64,000 nt of DNA from Meconema thalassinum (GCA_946902985.2 OX336392.1:22767482-22831481); one strand, 5' to 3'; positions 1 to 10,601 are shown, counted from the first letter of the stretch. The notes: generated from the letters alone by a model not told the origin. Program-made: numbers and translations.

Positions 1-574
1 GTTTTTGTGATAAAGTCACTGCTAATTCCTCTCCTCTCTCTTCCTCCCCCTCTTCCCATCCTCCTCCATGTCACTCACGTCCGTCCTTCAAACGCCGATG
101 ACAGCCTGTCCAGTTGCAAAAATTACTCGTTTAATGTAAGCTTTTGGAAACTGATATTTTCAGCAGTCGAATACAATGAGACACAGATTATTGACAGAGG
201 CAATAACTTTTCATCAGGGTTCTACGATAGGGCAAATACTTTTAAGAGCATTGATTTGGACTTTTAACGATATGAGGATGGAGTATTTTAGCTGTCAAAA
301 CTGTGAATGACAAATCTCAAAGACCATCATGTATAACTTACTGATATGTCTGATTAAAAATTTTCAAACGACTTTCAATAAATAAATCTCTGCTCAGTTG
401 TGATATGGATTAGAACAGCTAATCGATACGTCAGAGTTGAAGAGCTGTCCATATGAAGAATTTATCTTTCCAAACATAACACGTGCTCCAGATTACTGGG
501 ATTAGGACTTATCACGATTCACCATTTGAACGTCGTCACACGGTGTACAACTAGGGTTTACGGCCACTTGATTT
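1..574. other. No recognised feature
   Basis: AT-leaning spacer. Short open frames are present, but none has motifs, splice context or a length that suggests a gene. I see no repeat family here that recurs elsewhere in the window. Confidence 0.6.
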
Positions 575-850
575 CTGATAATGGTGATTCGGTAGCATGC
601 TGAGCTTCAATACCCAAAATCACGGCCGAAGTCGTCGATTTTTAGGAGCGTTAAAACCCCTCAGTTTGCCTTCCTTCAGAGGGGAAGTAAAGCCATCGAG
701 CCAATGTCATAGATGTATGGCATGTAAGAGAACCTTCCAATAACTTCAATTGTGTGAAGCTACATTCGTAGATTGATTTGACTAAAGCTCAATTATGTTC
801 CAACGTTCGTCGCCAAGTGCCGGTTGGTGGCATCTAGTAGCCAACTTCGC
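575..850 (+). repeat. SINE family S1, decayed copy
   Basis: The stretch carries the S1 signature also seen at 9712 and, reversed, at 58616: a tRNA-like head with GGTAGCATGCTGA, then CCGAAGTCGTCG, then an AGCGTTAAAA block and a CTTCNTTCNGAGGGGAAG block. The B-box is degraded (ATCACGGCC in place of a good GGTTCGA). The 3' boundary is approximate. Confidence 0.6.
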
Positions 851-1799
851 ATTTGGTAGGAAAAGTAGGAACTAGCCTACTTCAAATTGATCGTATGGAG
901 TTCTTACCTGAATTACAGATAGCACACGCTCATACAGAAATCACAATTAACATTGGTTATCAGACACACCCAGAGTACACGGGGCTACATGACCGCGTTG
1001 TCGCAGCCCCTAAACTGAGGCACCAACCAAGCAGCAATCATAGGACTCACGATTCACGGATTCCACCATAAAAGGTGTGTAATAAAAGTAATTGAACAAC
1101 GTGTGTGCAAAATATGTGGCAAAATATGCAAAATTTACCACATAAAACACTGCAAATTAAATGTGGTTATGAAAGCAAATAAACAGTTGTGGAATGCTCA
1201 TTTGACTGCAAATTTGATTTTGTTAACTTATTAATTTTTCACTCGACAATAAATTAAGTCCATTAAGGAATCAGTAAGTTATTTAGTTATTCAATCACGC
1301 ACCCAAGCAATATATTGTTTATACTGTATTTGGTTTGCTGTGCGATTTGAATTTTGGATGTGGACATTTTCTTAGCATCCTATCAGAGCGTTCAATGACC
1401 TCGCAGAATGGCCGTATAACTACTCTAGTAGTAGCGGCCCCGTGCGAGAACTCTCGCATAATGGGTTGTGTGCGCCCCATGTGTACAGACTACCCGCCCG
1501 GCCCTAGTGCCATGCGGGCTTAACGCGACACAGGGGCTATCGTCTTATTTATTGGTTTAAAAGCACTTTATACACAAATAAATATATTTCTGTTGACTTT
1601 TCTTGAAATGCAAGACTTTCCGTGTACTATTGAGACTATTTGGAAGAATTTGGTACAAACCACACCTTCTAACTCCCTCTGGTTTAGGAGCTTGAGTTTT
1701 GTGAAACATTCACCTTACCGTATTATACAGGTAGTATATAAATGAATATTGGGGTTTTTAGGCATTGTAGTATTCATTAGAGTTAACGTACTATTATCA
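851..1799. other. Spacer with a SINE S3 tail fragment
   Basis: Positions about 938-1027 match the tail of SINE S3 (ACTGGTTATCAGACACACCC-like, then GAGTACACGGGGCTACATGA), better preserved at 36867-37259. The rest is AT-rich with no recognisable coding or RNA feature. Confidence 0.5.
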
Positions 1800-2286
1800 A
1801 TAATACACCAATTGAAAGAGCAACTCAAACAGTTTGTCCTAAAAGTGTTCGTACCTTTGCGCATGCGCATGTACTGGTTCCTCTGTCTTCCGTTAGAAGC
1901 GCTAGTAGCCAATACTGCGACTAGGGAGCAGAAAGCTCGTTGTGTTTTACTGTTTGCAAGGACTGAATCGGTAGTTACAGTGCAACGTGCGTTCCGTATT
2001 ACGTTCCGGATGACAGAGCCTGTTTCGCATGGCCTCCACGTTCACCAGACCTGACGCCATGCGATTTTTACCTTTGGGGGTTCGTAAAGGATTGTGTATG
2101 TCCCTCTGCTACCAGCTGACCTAACCGAGGATTGAAGCAGTTGTTGCAACAATTACTCCAGAGACACTGAGCAAGGTTTGGGACGAACTCTGCTGTCGAC
2201 TCGATGTGTGCCATGTGACGAATGGTGCTCACATTGAACACTTGTAGGACAAACTGTTTGAGTTGCTCTTTCATTTGATGTATTAT
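1800..2286 (+). mobile_element. Mariner-superfamily MITE made by internal deletion
   Basis: About 50-bp terminal inverted repeats enclose the element: left 1801-1850 and right about 2236-2286 share GAAAGAGCAACTCAAACAGT and the following TTGTCCT. The interior joins the two ends of one transposase gene directly. From about 1908 one frame reads QKARCVLLFARTESVVTVQR, the N-terminal DNA-binding start of insect IS630/mariner-type transposases. From 2009 another frame reads the C-terminal catalytic block. A parent element of normal size would be over 1 kb, so the middle of the gene is missing. It cannot move without transposase in trans. The target duplication is probably TA but is not clean. Confidence 0.75.
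1890..2247 (+). pseudogene. Mariner-type transposase remnant (N- and C-termini fused)
   Basis: Cut-and-paste transposase of the Tc1/mariner/IS630 group, reduced to two ends. The first part (about 1890-2003) has the helix-turn-helix start. The second (2009-2247) reads DDRACFAWPPRSPDLTPCDF followed by YLWGFVKD, the usual context of the last catalytic Asp. After a frame slip near 2100 it reads TPETLSKVWDELCCRLDVC and ends GAHIEHL with a TAG at 2245-2247, just inside the right inverted repeat, as expected for an intact 3' end. The deletion junction is near 2003-2009. The frame changes and missing middle make it a pseudogene. Confidence 0.75.
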
Positions 2287-3632
2287 TTATAACTAGCATT
2301 ACCCGTCGCGGCTTCGCCCGCGAATATTCTAGTTGTAAAGAGTAGGCTAAACTTAGCAAAATCTCAATTATGAATGCTATGACCGATTTATCCTTGGTAT
2401 GAATGATCAGAGTTTATCAATTCAGCTACTGGTGCAGTGGTTAGGGGTTTGTCATTCCTTCATAGGTATATCAGAGTGAAGTTAGTTTTCTGGGAATATC
2501 ACAGACACTGTTAATTTAAGGGCCTTTAAATGTGGTTTTCGGAGACCCTTTATAGTCGGGTGAAAAAGACCTTTCGTACCACACTCACACGTGAAAATTG
2601 CGTGAAAAAATTCTAGAGTGCCCCTTGACCCCCTTAAGCGCATTACACTGTATGTATTGATGAATTTTACAGCTTAATTTGGTTCAGTGATAACCTTATA
2701 AGCGTCTGGAAACTTTCACAGTAATGTAATAATTGGAAATGCATTGCGTCTTACAGAAATAGATGGACCTGTGAGATTCTGTTTCCATGGTTACCGTGTT
2801 GCATTCTTTGATTATTTTATTATAAATATACAAGTTTTAAGGTATTTATTTAACTGTGAGGCATTTAAAGAGTAAATGAGTGCGTTTCGCTTACGCATTG
2901 GGTTATGCTGAACCTGTAGGTACCCCATATATGTGTTATTGGGACCTTATTTTCGGTACAAAACTGGAATGGGACCTTAGCAGAATAATATAAGGAGGGA
3001 TAGTACGTTAACTGTAATAAATACTACAGAGCCTTAAAACCCCGATATTCATTTTGATACACGCTGTATAGTAAGATAATAACCACTGTGTATTAGCGAA
3101 GGGTACAATGAGGTTTTCGTCTGTTTTGTATTGGTGTATGTATGTACCTTGGCTTGCTCATAAAACCTTTGTTATGGGATTTCATTTACCCAGTACGGTA
3201 GGAGCTGTAGATTTCATTATGAAGTACATTTAGTTCCATTTCCCTCGTGTTGTATACTTATGGGATATCATATTTCTAATAACTTCTCCCAATATTCACT
3301 TACACTGCCTTTATCTTCGTTTTTCACAAATCCTGAGCACTCCTCAGATTTCCAGATAGTTTTCTATTCTCGTAGAAACCACGAGGTGAAATATATTTCA
3401 GCAAGCAGAGATTATCTTTCTTGTTCATGAAACTTGAGCAATATTTTAGATTGAAATCTGATAATCATGTAAATATTCCATTACGGAATGTTTTCGTGCC
3501 ACATCGCTCCCTAGATGGATATAGAATTGCATGTTAGGTAGTGTACAACGTTCATAAGCACATATTTATGGACTAGTTAATGGCATTAAATCAAAATAAT
3601 AAATAAGATGCTCAGGAAAGAACATTATAGCC
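2287..3632. other. No gene recognised
   Basis: AT-rich spacer. The only distinct item is a GC-rich patch at about 2300-2325 (CCCGTCGCGGCTTCGCCCGC), which can form a 5-bp GC stem over a small loop. Similar patches are common at the edges of insect interspersed repeats, so it may mark an unassigned repeat boundary. Confidence 0.4.
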
Positions 3633-4023
3633 TTGCTGTTGTTGTTGTTTGAGTCTTCAGTCTTTTGACTGGTTTGATGCAGCCCTCCATGCCTCCTTGT
3701 CCTGAGCTAATCGTTTCATCTCTACATTGCTACCCCACCCTACATCCGAGACAATCTGTTTAACATATTCTAACCTTGGTCTACCCCTACAGTTCTTGTC
3801 CTCGACCCTTCCTTCCATAACTAAGCTTGCTATTCCTGGGTGTCATAGTATGTGTCCCACCAACCTATCTCTTCTCTTCATTATCACTCGCCAGACACAT
3901 CTCTCCTCTCCCAATAGTCTTAATACCTCTTCATTTGTCACCCTATCCACCCATCTGATCTTCATCATTCTCCTGTAGCACCACACTTCAAACGCTTCAA
4001 TTCTCCTCTTTTCTGCTGCACCG
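3633..4023 (-). pseudogene. LINE ORF2 C-terminal fragment
   Basis: The minus strand encodes the C-terminal tail typical of insect LINEs: FEVWCYRRMMKIRWVD, then VTNEEVLRLLGEER, then RRDRLVGH, then CRGRPRLEYVKQIVSDVG and WRAASNQSKD with a TGA at 3657-3659. Past the stop, a short (CAA)n tail (plus-strand GTTGTTGTT at 3639-3649) marks the 3' end. The reverse transcriptase core is absent, so the copy is strongly 5'-truncated. ATAGCCT occurs at 3626-3632 and 4024-4030, a likely 7-bp target-site duplication that fixes both ends. Confidence 0.75.
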
Positions 4024-4194
4024 ATAGCCTACTTTTTCCTAAATGTATGGGTATAGTTATAACTCATTGTTCTTATCACCTCCTATTTTCTTCCTATTCG
4101 AAGTGAAACATGTCACTCAACAATATGAGATACAGGATTTGAGCAGCGGCGTTAAAACCATAGCTTATAATTTGCCCCAGTATTTTATAATGCC

Positions 4195-4500
4195 ATCAGC
4201 AAAAAATCCTCTCGATTCCCTTCATTTAGGCTCTTTGGCGTAAATCTACACCGTTTCACAGACCTGAACCAAATTTTAGGTTTGGAACCCGACGAGTAAC
4301 ACTGTCTACTTGAAATTTCGGACAGCCATCTCCATTCCCTTCCTTTAAGTCTTTCGGCACAAATCTAAACCCTTTCACCGATCTGAACCAAATTGTAGGT
4401 ATCTTTGGAACCCGACGAGTAACACTGTCTACTTGAAATTGGACAGCTTTGTCCATTCCCTAGATTTATGCCGTTTCGCACGTAGACTAAATATCGGATT
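4195..4500. repeat. Tandem repeat, period about 120 bp
   Basis: Two full and parts of further units recur. Each contains GAACCAAATTNTAGG, then GGAACCCGACGAGTAACACT, GTCTACTTGAAATT and GGACAGC, then a TCCATTCCCT...TTTAGGC...AATCTA block. A diverged extra partial unit lies at about 4850-4905. The small array has no matching unit elsewhere in the window. Confidence 0.6.
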
Positions 4501-5084
4501 TGTCATAGAAGGTCCATTCTAGGCTCATTTTAAGCCTCGCAAAGAAAGAAACAAAACTAGGGACGTAAACTTTGATTCAGTTTGGTGAAACGGACTAGAT
4601 TTGTATAAATAACAGACAAAGGGACACGAAAGCCACGATTTAAGGCCCTCGAACCAATCGTGCCAAAAGATTTTGGGTGTTGTAGGCCTACTAGGGGTCC
4701 AGAGATGTTGGGAATTAAGGTGTAACTGTAAGAATATTTAAATAAGTCTATTGTTGACTGGCAAAGCGGGCTGCAACCCGACACTCATTCCACCGTTCTA
4801 GAGCGGAATTGCGAAAATGTTACATCTTACGCTGCTTAAACATTATTTGGAAAGCCCTCTCCATTCCTTAGATTTAGGCCGTTTGGCACACGAACAAAAT
4901 ATTGAACAGCGATAGGCGAAAAATGACACTATTGCACTCTCAGGAGCTTGGGACAGCCGAAGTTTTCAGATGTGCTCTGATTTTCCTACAGCGATATGCG
5001 GTAAAAGATGATTGCTCCCTACTTTCCTTAGATCCAATGAGATACAGGCAGTGTCTTTTATTTCACTTACTCCTATTTCTAATC
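4501..5084. other. No gene recognised
   Basis: Spacer holding one stray partial unit of the 120-bp repeat (about 4850-4905). Nothing else is recognisable. Confidence 0.4.
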
Positions 5085-5589
5085 AATGGCCGATCCCGAC
5101 CGTGTCCTTCAAATTTTGTTATGTCTCACCAATCCAACATGGCGGCTGTGCGAAATATTTCACCAGCATTCAATATCTCCGAAACTATTACCGATATCAC
5201 CCCGAAATTTTGAACGGTGATAGAGGACACTACTAGAAGATTACCTACTGTATGATAGTTTCAAGTACATGGTAACTACAAAACAAACATGGCGGCTAAG
5301 CTATGTTGAGACATTAAAATAGACGTTTCTCGCGATTTAACCATTCAAACGCAATGAAACATGGTACAGCAAATGTTTAAACACAGTGTAATGCACTGGC
5401 ATCTAATTTAGTTCAATTGTTTACATAACCTCAAGATGGCGGTTGTGCGAAATATTTCACTGGCATTCTATATCCCCTAAACCAGGGGTACACAACCCAT
5501 GGCCCACGGGCCACTTTCGGCCCTCAGAGTCAGTTTAAGTGGCCCGCGGGTAATATATTTTATACCATTGAAAACATGAATATATTTAC

Positions 5590-6526
5590 AACCTGTGTCA
5601 ATAGAGTTCTGTGGATAGTCCTGTACTATCAACATAGATGAACAATGCACGACATTGACCCTATTGTCCTTCGAAATGCTCCTCTCCCGTAACTATGCAA
5701 TGCTGAGATCGGCGATACATGTCCTGGAAACTTAGCAAGAAGGCGTCCTTTGGGATGGTGTTCAAAAGGTTCGTCACGTTGCGTTCGGTGAATTGGTCTA
5801 TATTACGAACGGATTTTTGGCTTACCTGAAACAGCAGTTACTGTCCTTCGAAGTAATTCCCGTGGATGGTTATGCTCTTCTGAGAATGTCTCTACAAGTT
5901 CTGGAAACTGTTTAGGGATAGCCTTCAGTTTGGTCGTCACATTACGTTGGATGTCCCGAAATGTTCGACAACCTCTGGCCCTTCAGGGCTTTTCGGTGAC
6001 CCTGGAGCTGCTGGACCCCGCCACTCCATACTTTGACGCTTGAATTCGGGGTCGTACCTCAGACACCAGGCCTCGTCGTTAGTGACGATGGTTTTCAGAT
6101 AAGCCATTCCATTCCACAGAACATTCACCCTTCTCACTGCCACCCGCCAAACAGATGTGCATGTTAGGTTGCATAAATTCATCCTTCTCACTGCAACCCC
6201 CCGAACAGGTGTGCACGGTAAGTTGCATAAATTCATCCTTCTAAACACGCACTGTGTGAAACAGGTCTTACACGTTGCGTTGTTTGTCACCAATGTTGCC
6301 AGATTGACCGTTCTGACTTTATTCACCGAACGCAACGTCCCGAGCCTTTTGAACACCATCCCAAAGGACGCCTTCTTGCAAAGTTTCCAGGACAGTATCG
6401 CCGATCTCAGCATTTCATAGTTACGGGAGGGAACTATTTCGAAGGACAATAGGATCACTGTCGTGCATTGTTCATCTATGTTGATAGTACAAGACTATCC
6501 ACAGAACTTTATTGTCACAGGTTGTA
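5590..6526. repeat. Foldback: about 205-bp inverted arms
   Basis: The arm at 5590-5793 reappears reverse-complemented at 6321-6526. Shared stretches include TTCTGTGGATAGTC, CATAGATGAACAATGCACGA, TGGGATGGTGTTCAAAAGG and GCGTTCGGTGAAT. The arms differ at scattered sites, so the duplication is not recent. The 530-bp loop contains a mariner transposase fragment and a short tandem duplication with period about 55 bp (about 6120-6245). Confidence 0.8.
5964..6113 (-). pseudogene. Mariner transposase fragment in the foldback loop
   Basis: Within a longer open frame on the minus strand (6458 to 5937), the last 50 or so residues read TIVTNDEAWCLRYDPEFKRQ followed by SMEWRG and a Pro/Ser/Lys-rich stretch. 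This is the TxDExW...YDPExKxQS..W block around a catalytic Asp of mariner-type transposases. The upstream part of the frame encodes the foldback arm and a duplicated VRRMNLCNL motif and is probably not transposase. No start or C-terminal half is present. Confidence 0.65.
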
Positions 6527-6643
6527 TATTAAGAATGATGAGAATGTTCCCATTATTTTCATTTTGTATATACTTTGACTTTAAGAATTCTGTTTCTTTG
6601 AAAAAAAAAAAAAAAAAATTACAACCTTGTGATAGTATTATTT

Positions 6644-7299
6644 GTTTTATGTTCGACCCTGACCATTATATGTCTGAAAACTGTATCATAATGATGGTCA
6701 TTATAACACTATTTTTCATTATGAAACAGTTTCTCTCACCAATCACAGCTCAAGAAACAGTTGTTTGACCAATTAGATAAGGATACCTTCGCGCATGCGC
6801 TCAAAATCCAACATGTCTATATAAATTACCGAAAGTGCACCGTCCATATGTTCGCGTAAATAAACTGGTGAATATGAGACAATAAATAGCACTGTACCTT
6901 AATATTTCCAAATCCAATTTCTACACAGCGCGTTGTTTTCAAACGACTTCGGTGACATTTTTACTGAATACTGGCGCTCAATCTGCACATATGGGATTGA
7001 AGCACACAGGGCGCATGCGTCGATCAGTCATAGAGCTTGGAAATCAGAGATATCCTACCCAGCGCAGCACCCGATCATAAAATTCTAGTGACAATCTCAA
7101 CAGATATTTATGAATATTTATGTTAAAACATATAATAAAGTTATAATTATCGTCGAACATAAACAGTCGTATGCAACTTGCCTATAATGGTAATTAAGAC
7201 ACTCGTATGGAAATTATAAAACTCGCATACGCTCGTTTTATAAAAATACTCGTGTCTTAATTGTTGCCATTATAGGCTCGTTGCATAATGTACTATTAT
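6644..7299 (+). mobile_element. MITE M1, copy lacking its left terminus
   Basis: It matches the M1 copies at 23480-24058 and 59492-60155: TTATGTTCGACCCTGACCAT, ATCATAATGATGGTCATTAT, CACAGCTCAAGAAACAGTTG and the right terminus ending GGCTCGTTGCATAATGTACT. Like the 59492 copy it begins at TTATGTTCGA, so both lack the outer left repeat in the same way. The interior (about 6780-7080) is shared with 59640-59940 but differs from the 23480 copy. Confidence 0.75.
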
Positions 7300-7665
7300 A
7301 TACCCCTAAACCTTTTCGAATTTGGAGTAAGTTGATTGTAAATCAGTAATTTAATAACTTAACGCAATTTTCCGTTAAACTTCAAAAATGGATTTAAATC
7401 ATTTGGAGGACACAAAAATGGTATTGAAACACATTTTGTGTCTGCTGGTGAAATAGGTTATTGAGATAATAGTAAAATTAGCTATAGCGGTAGGGTTTGG
7501 CAAGGGCCTATGTGGAAAGGTAACTTGTTATTATGAAAAAATAAACTTGGCCCCCACTTATAAAACGGCTGTGCACCCCTGTCCTAAACTATTACTGATA
7601 TCACCCTGAAATTGTGTATGGTGATAAAGGACACTTCTACAAGTTTATCTATGTAACTTTGAAGT

Positions 7666-8219
7666 GAAAAAATCTCGTCAAAATAATTTCATTTGGATCA
7701 ACAGCACAGTGACAGACATTCCATTTGAAGTCAAATGTCAAAGTAGAATGCGCTGGGAATTATTTTCTGCAAGGCAACGAATGCTCAGTGAGGTCGATAT
7801 TTCTATCAGTTGCTCTGGTATACTCAACGTCAATCGTTTCATGAATTTGAATTCCCTCTTAGCAAATACATGGAGAGACAGACAGTGTCGCTGAGCAAAT
7901 CACTTAGTGAATAAAATATGTGTACATGCGCGCCCCCTCGAGTTTGATCATCAAACACAGCTGCTACGATGTGATGTGGCAGTTGTTGCTCCTGCACACT
8001 CGATATCTGTATGGCAAAATATACATGGAGTATAAAGGCGACAGTATGTTCTTCAGAACCCTCCCCCCCCCCCCCCCACCCCCACCCTGCCAAAAGGTCG
8101 TTGGATATTCTACTCATACGTCAGTAATTTGGCATGAAGGGTGGTCACCTCGATTTGTGATGTGTTCGACATTTTATCGATAGAACGATCTGCGACACAT
8201 AACTTGTTTTTACCTCAAC
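7666..8219. other. Spacer with a poly-C tract
   Basis: No gene is visible. A pyrimidine tract of almost pure C (about 8061-8087) is the only feature. It is a likely site of sequencing or length error. Confidence 0.5.
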
Positions 8220-8590
8220 TCGTACCGACAGTGGTGGCTATGCTCGCTAAAGCGCAGCGTTAGGCCATGGGGCCAAGCTCTCTGCTGACTCGGTAGACGT
8301 GGGTTCGAGCTCCAACGTCGGCCGTCCTTGAAATGGTTTACCGTGGTTTCCCATTTTCAACTCCGGGAAAATGCTGGGACGGTACCGTCTGGCAGGCCAC
8401 GGCCGCTTCCTTCCACACCCTTGCCCACTTTCAGCCATTCATCACATCTCTCATTCCGACGCGCAGGTCGCCCACGGGCGTCGACTAGAACGACCTGCAC
8501 TCGGCCTCTCAGGAGGACACGACCAAAACCAACACCTCAACTCGTCCATAATGGAATACATACAAAGAAGCTGCCACAAACACGTGATCT
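8220..8590 (+). repeat. SINE family S4 (tRNA-derived)
   Basis: The head carries a GGTTCGAGCTCC B-box-like motif (about 8301-8312), followed by a body with GGTTTACCGTGGTTTCCCAT and GGCCACGGCCGCTTCCTTCC. That body layout (CCGTGGTTTCCCA then AAGGCCACGG) is shared with S2, S3 and S6-type SINEs here, suggesting a common core domain on different tRNA-like heads. The 3' end is unclear. Confidence 0.55.
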
Positions 8591-8596
8591 TATTTT

Positions 8597-8810
8597 GAGA
8601 CACCTTGCGGCGTAGCTGTACGCGTTAAGTGCAGAGATCAGGGGTTCGAATCCCAGCGCTGACAGCCGCTAGTCTGAGTGTGTTCTTCTAGGGATTTATC
8701 CTCACTCCCCCCAGATAGTTGCCGGGATATTACCTTGTTTCAAGTCCACGGGCACCTACCTCATCCCTAGACCCTAATACTATTAGGCTACAGATAGATC
8801 CACTACTAAA
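8597..8810 (+). repeat. SINE family S5 (tRNA-like head)
   Basis: A near-perfect T-arm/B-box GGGGTTCGAATCCCAGC (8640-8656) follows a GCGGCGTAGCTGTACGCGTT A-box-like region. The tRNA fold is incomplete and a CAGATAGTTGCCGGGATATT body follows, so this is a SINE or degenerate tRNA-derived repeat rather than a working tRNA gene. Confidence 0.5.
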
Positions 8811-8824
8811 GTCATCACAGAAAT

Positions 8825-9166
8825 AACTTCGCTTGCCACGGTGGGTGAGTGGTTATCGTGTCGGACTACCAACCCCAAGTTTCAGGTTCGCTCCTGGCCA
8901 TGGTAAGTGATTTTTGAAAGCCGACAAAAATCATGACACGCATGTCAAACAATGTTGGAATGTTAAAGTACCCATTTGAATTCAGTAGGCCGTGTTCATA
9001 ATGGCAAATTTAACCTCCGCCATCACAGAAGATCCACCTTTCTCTAGTGTCAAGGAGCTTAGAGCTTGACATTCATAGCGCTCCAAGGAACAACAAAATT
9101 CGACATGCAAGCTGCCCTCTGGGCGTCAAATAACAAAGCTTGCACCCTGCACCTGAGACCATACGA

Positions 9167-9230
<64 letters not shown>
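8825..9230 (+). repeat. SINE family S6 with (ATT)n tail
   Basis: The head has GTGGGTGAGTGGTTATCGTG and a degraded B-box (CAGGTTCGCTCCTG). The body includes AAGCCGACAAAAATCATGAC, AATTTAACCTCCGCCATCAC and CTCTAGTGTCAAGGAGCTTA, and ends in a (ATT)n run at 9168-9228. A microsatellite tail after a tRNA-like head is the usual SINE layout. Confidence 0.6.
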
Positions 9231-9232
<2 letters not shown>

Positions 9233-9239
9233 TATCACA

Positions 9240-9550
9240 GCGATACATTCTTGGCCGGAGGCCCAGGAAATGGATTTCTAGTCGGAGTGCTCCAACGGGG
9301 TCCACTAAACCTCGTGGAGCAAAACTGAGAAGAGGTGACTTCGACTCCCACCTCAATCATCCTGGTTCCGTGGTTTCCCACTTCTACTCCAGGTCACTTA
9401 AGGCCACGGTCGCCTACTTCCCAAACATATACACACTAATACAGTCATCACAATAACACAGGTTATCAGACAAAATTCAGCACGCATCCAAGTATGTGGG
9501 AATGATAACCAAAGTTATCCCGAGCTCCTAAAGTGAATAACAACAACAAC
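9240..9550 (+). repeat. SINE family S3, 5'-truncated copy
   Basis: It shares CAAAACTGAGAAG, CGTGGTTTCCCACTTCTACT, TTAAGGCCACGG, CACAGGTTATCAGAC and an (AAC)n tail with the fuller copy at 36867-37259. The tRNA-like head is missing. It is followed by an (ATT)n run at 9552-9578. Confidence 0.65.
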
Positions 9551-9584
9551 AATTATTATTATTATTATTATTATTATTTTGACT

Positions 9585-9708
9585 CGAAACCACGAACATT
9601 GTTTTTGTTGTTGATTCATTTGGGGACTTTGTGTCATCAAGGCCGTGTAGCTCCGTGTACTCTGGTGGGTGAGTGTGTAATCCCCCTGATAACCTGTGTC
9701 ATTGTGAT
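9585..9708 (-). repeat. SINE S3 tail fragment, antisense
   Basis: The reverse complement reads ATGACACAGGTTATCAGG, then ACTCACCCACCAGAGTACAC, ending AATCAACAACAAAAACAA, which is the S3 3' end. With the sense fragment just upstream it forms an inverted S3 pair around the (ATT)n run. Confidence 0.6.
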
Positions 9709-9711
9709 GGC

Positions 9712-10090
9712 GGCTTCGGTGGCGTAGTTGGTAGCATGCTGAACGTCTATGTCCAAGATCGCGGGTTCACACCCGGCTGAAGTCGTCGGACTTTTTAAGA
9801 GCGTTAAAAATCCCTCAGTATGCCTTCATTCGGAGGGGAAGCAGTTCCTACTTTCGCTACCAAACACCACCGTCAACGACAAACTAATTCTGAACTTGGT
9901 TACAGATACCACCGCAGTCGGCTCCTGGCGACCAACGTTGGAACCTAAGATCGTTAGTCAAATCTAACTTATAATTTAGCTTCACACAAGTGTTACTAGT
10001 GGAAGGTTCTTTATCATGTCATAAATCTATGACATGGGACCGCTCTTAAAATATCCGACGACTTCAGCCGGGTTTGAACCCGCAATCTTT
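9712..10090 (+). repeat. SINE family S1, best-preserved head, with inverted head fragment
   Basis: The head GCTTCGGTGGCGTAGTTGGT with GGTAGCATGCTGA (A-box region) and CGGGTTCACACCCGGC (B-box region) is followed by GAAGTCGTCGGA and the CCTCAGTATGCCTTCATTCG body. At about 10042-10090 the reverse complement of the head/B-box recurs (CCGACGACTTCAGCCGGGTT), so the copy ends in an inverted partial duplicate. Confidence 0.65.
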
Positions 10091-10198
10091 TAATAGGAGG
10101 GAAAGTTATTAATGGAAAAGACGAGTAGGAAATATGAAAATAAGCTATTGAGTATTTTACCGAACTAAAAACTAACTAACCCCGTACCACTACAGCCC

Positions 10199-10445
10199 TT
10201 GAAGGGCCTAGGCCTACCAAGCGACCGCTGCCCAGCCAATTGGCCTGCAGATATTGGGGTGACGCGTGGTCAGCGCGTCGGGTCCCCTCGGCCGTTAATA
10301 TTGGTTTTCGTGACCGGGCCACTGTCTCACTGACAGACAGCTACTCAATTGTCCTCACGAGGCTGAGTGCACCCCGTTCCAACCCTCACGTCAGTTTTAA
10401 AATCCCTGACGGAGCCGGGGATCGATCCCGGGGCCTCCGGGTGAG
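10199..10445 (-). repeat. SINE family S7 (tRNA-like head)
   Basis: On the minus strand GGGATCGATCCCCGGCTCC (B-box context) is followed by GTCAGGGATTTTAAAACTGA and GGAACGGGGTGCACTCAGCC. The latter resembles the GGAACGGGGTCTACTCAGCC block of S2, so S7 and S2 share a body module. Ends are approximate. Confidence 0.55.
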
Positions 10446-10601
10446 AAATTTTACCGAACTACTTGTTAATAAAATAAATTTGATAGACTGTGTTATTCTT
10501 CAAATGGTATTTTAAAATTGTGTCTTTTCCCTGTACTCTCAGAAGTCACGTGGTATGAGAAACTGCCCTCAATAAACAAAGATAAACTCACTGCATTTTC
10601 T

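Larger units (their letters stand above)
5483..7581. mobile_element. Non-autonomous hAT-type element with nested insertions
   Basis: The termini are CAGGGGTACACAACC at 5483 and, on the other strand, CAGGGGTGCACAGCC ending at 7581: short hAT-like inverted repeats starting CAGGGG. They are flanked by 8-bp duplications CCCTAAAC (5475-5482) and TCCTAAAC (7582-7589), the length expected for hAT. The target was a family B repeat. No hAT transposase (no BED finger or dimerisation domain) is visible. The inside holds a foldback (5590-6526), a mariner scrap and MITE M1 (6644-7299), plus a short poly-A run at 6601-6618. Confidence 0.85.
5085..7665 (+). repeat. Family B repeat (copy B1), split by a hAT element
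   Basis: Sequence at 5085-5482 and 7582-7665 is one family B fragment interrupted by the hAT at 5483-7581. The broken text CATTCTATATCCCCTAAAC / TATTACTGATATCACCCTGA corresponds to the unbroken CTATATCTCCGAAACTATTA seen in other copies such as 35300 and 40510. It carries the family's recurrent ATGGCGG motif at about 5151, 5289 and 5434. Confidence 0.75.

Noticed and set aside
3727..3978. 83-codon plus-strand frame
   Set aside because: Antisense of the LINE tail with WRAASNQSKD; no independent evidence.
8597..8680. Functional tRNA gene
   Set aside because: The T-arm is good, but the D and anticodon arms do not fold and a SINE body follows. The same conclusion holds for 12850-12915, 58540-58590, 58961-59035 and 60603-60690.
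9066..9356. Frames with long runs of Ile, Asn or Tyr
   Set aside because: They are translations of the (ATT)n microsatellite in different frames; the same applies near 60726-60959 and 61441-61695.
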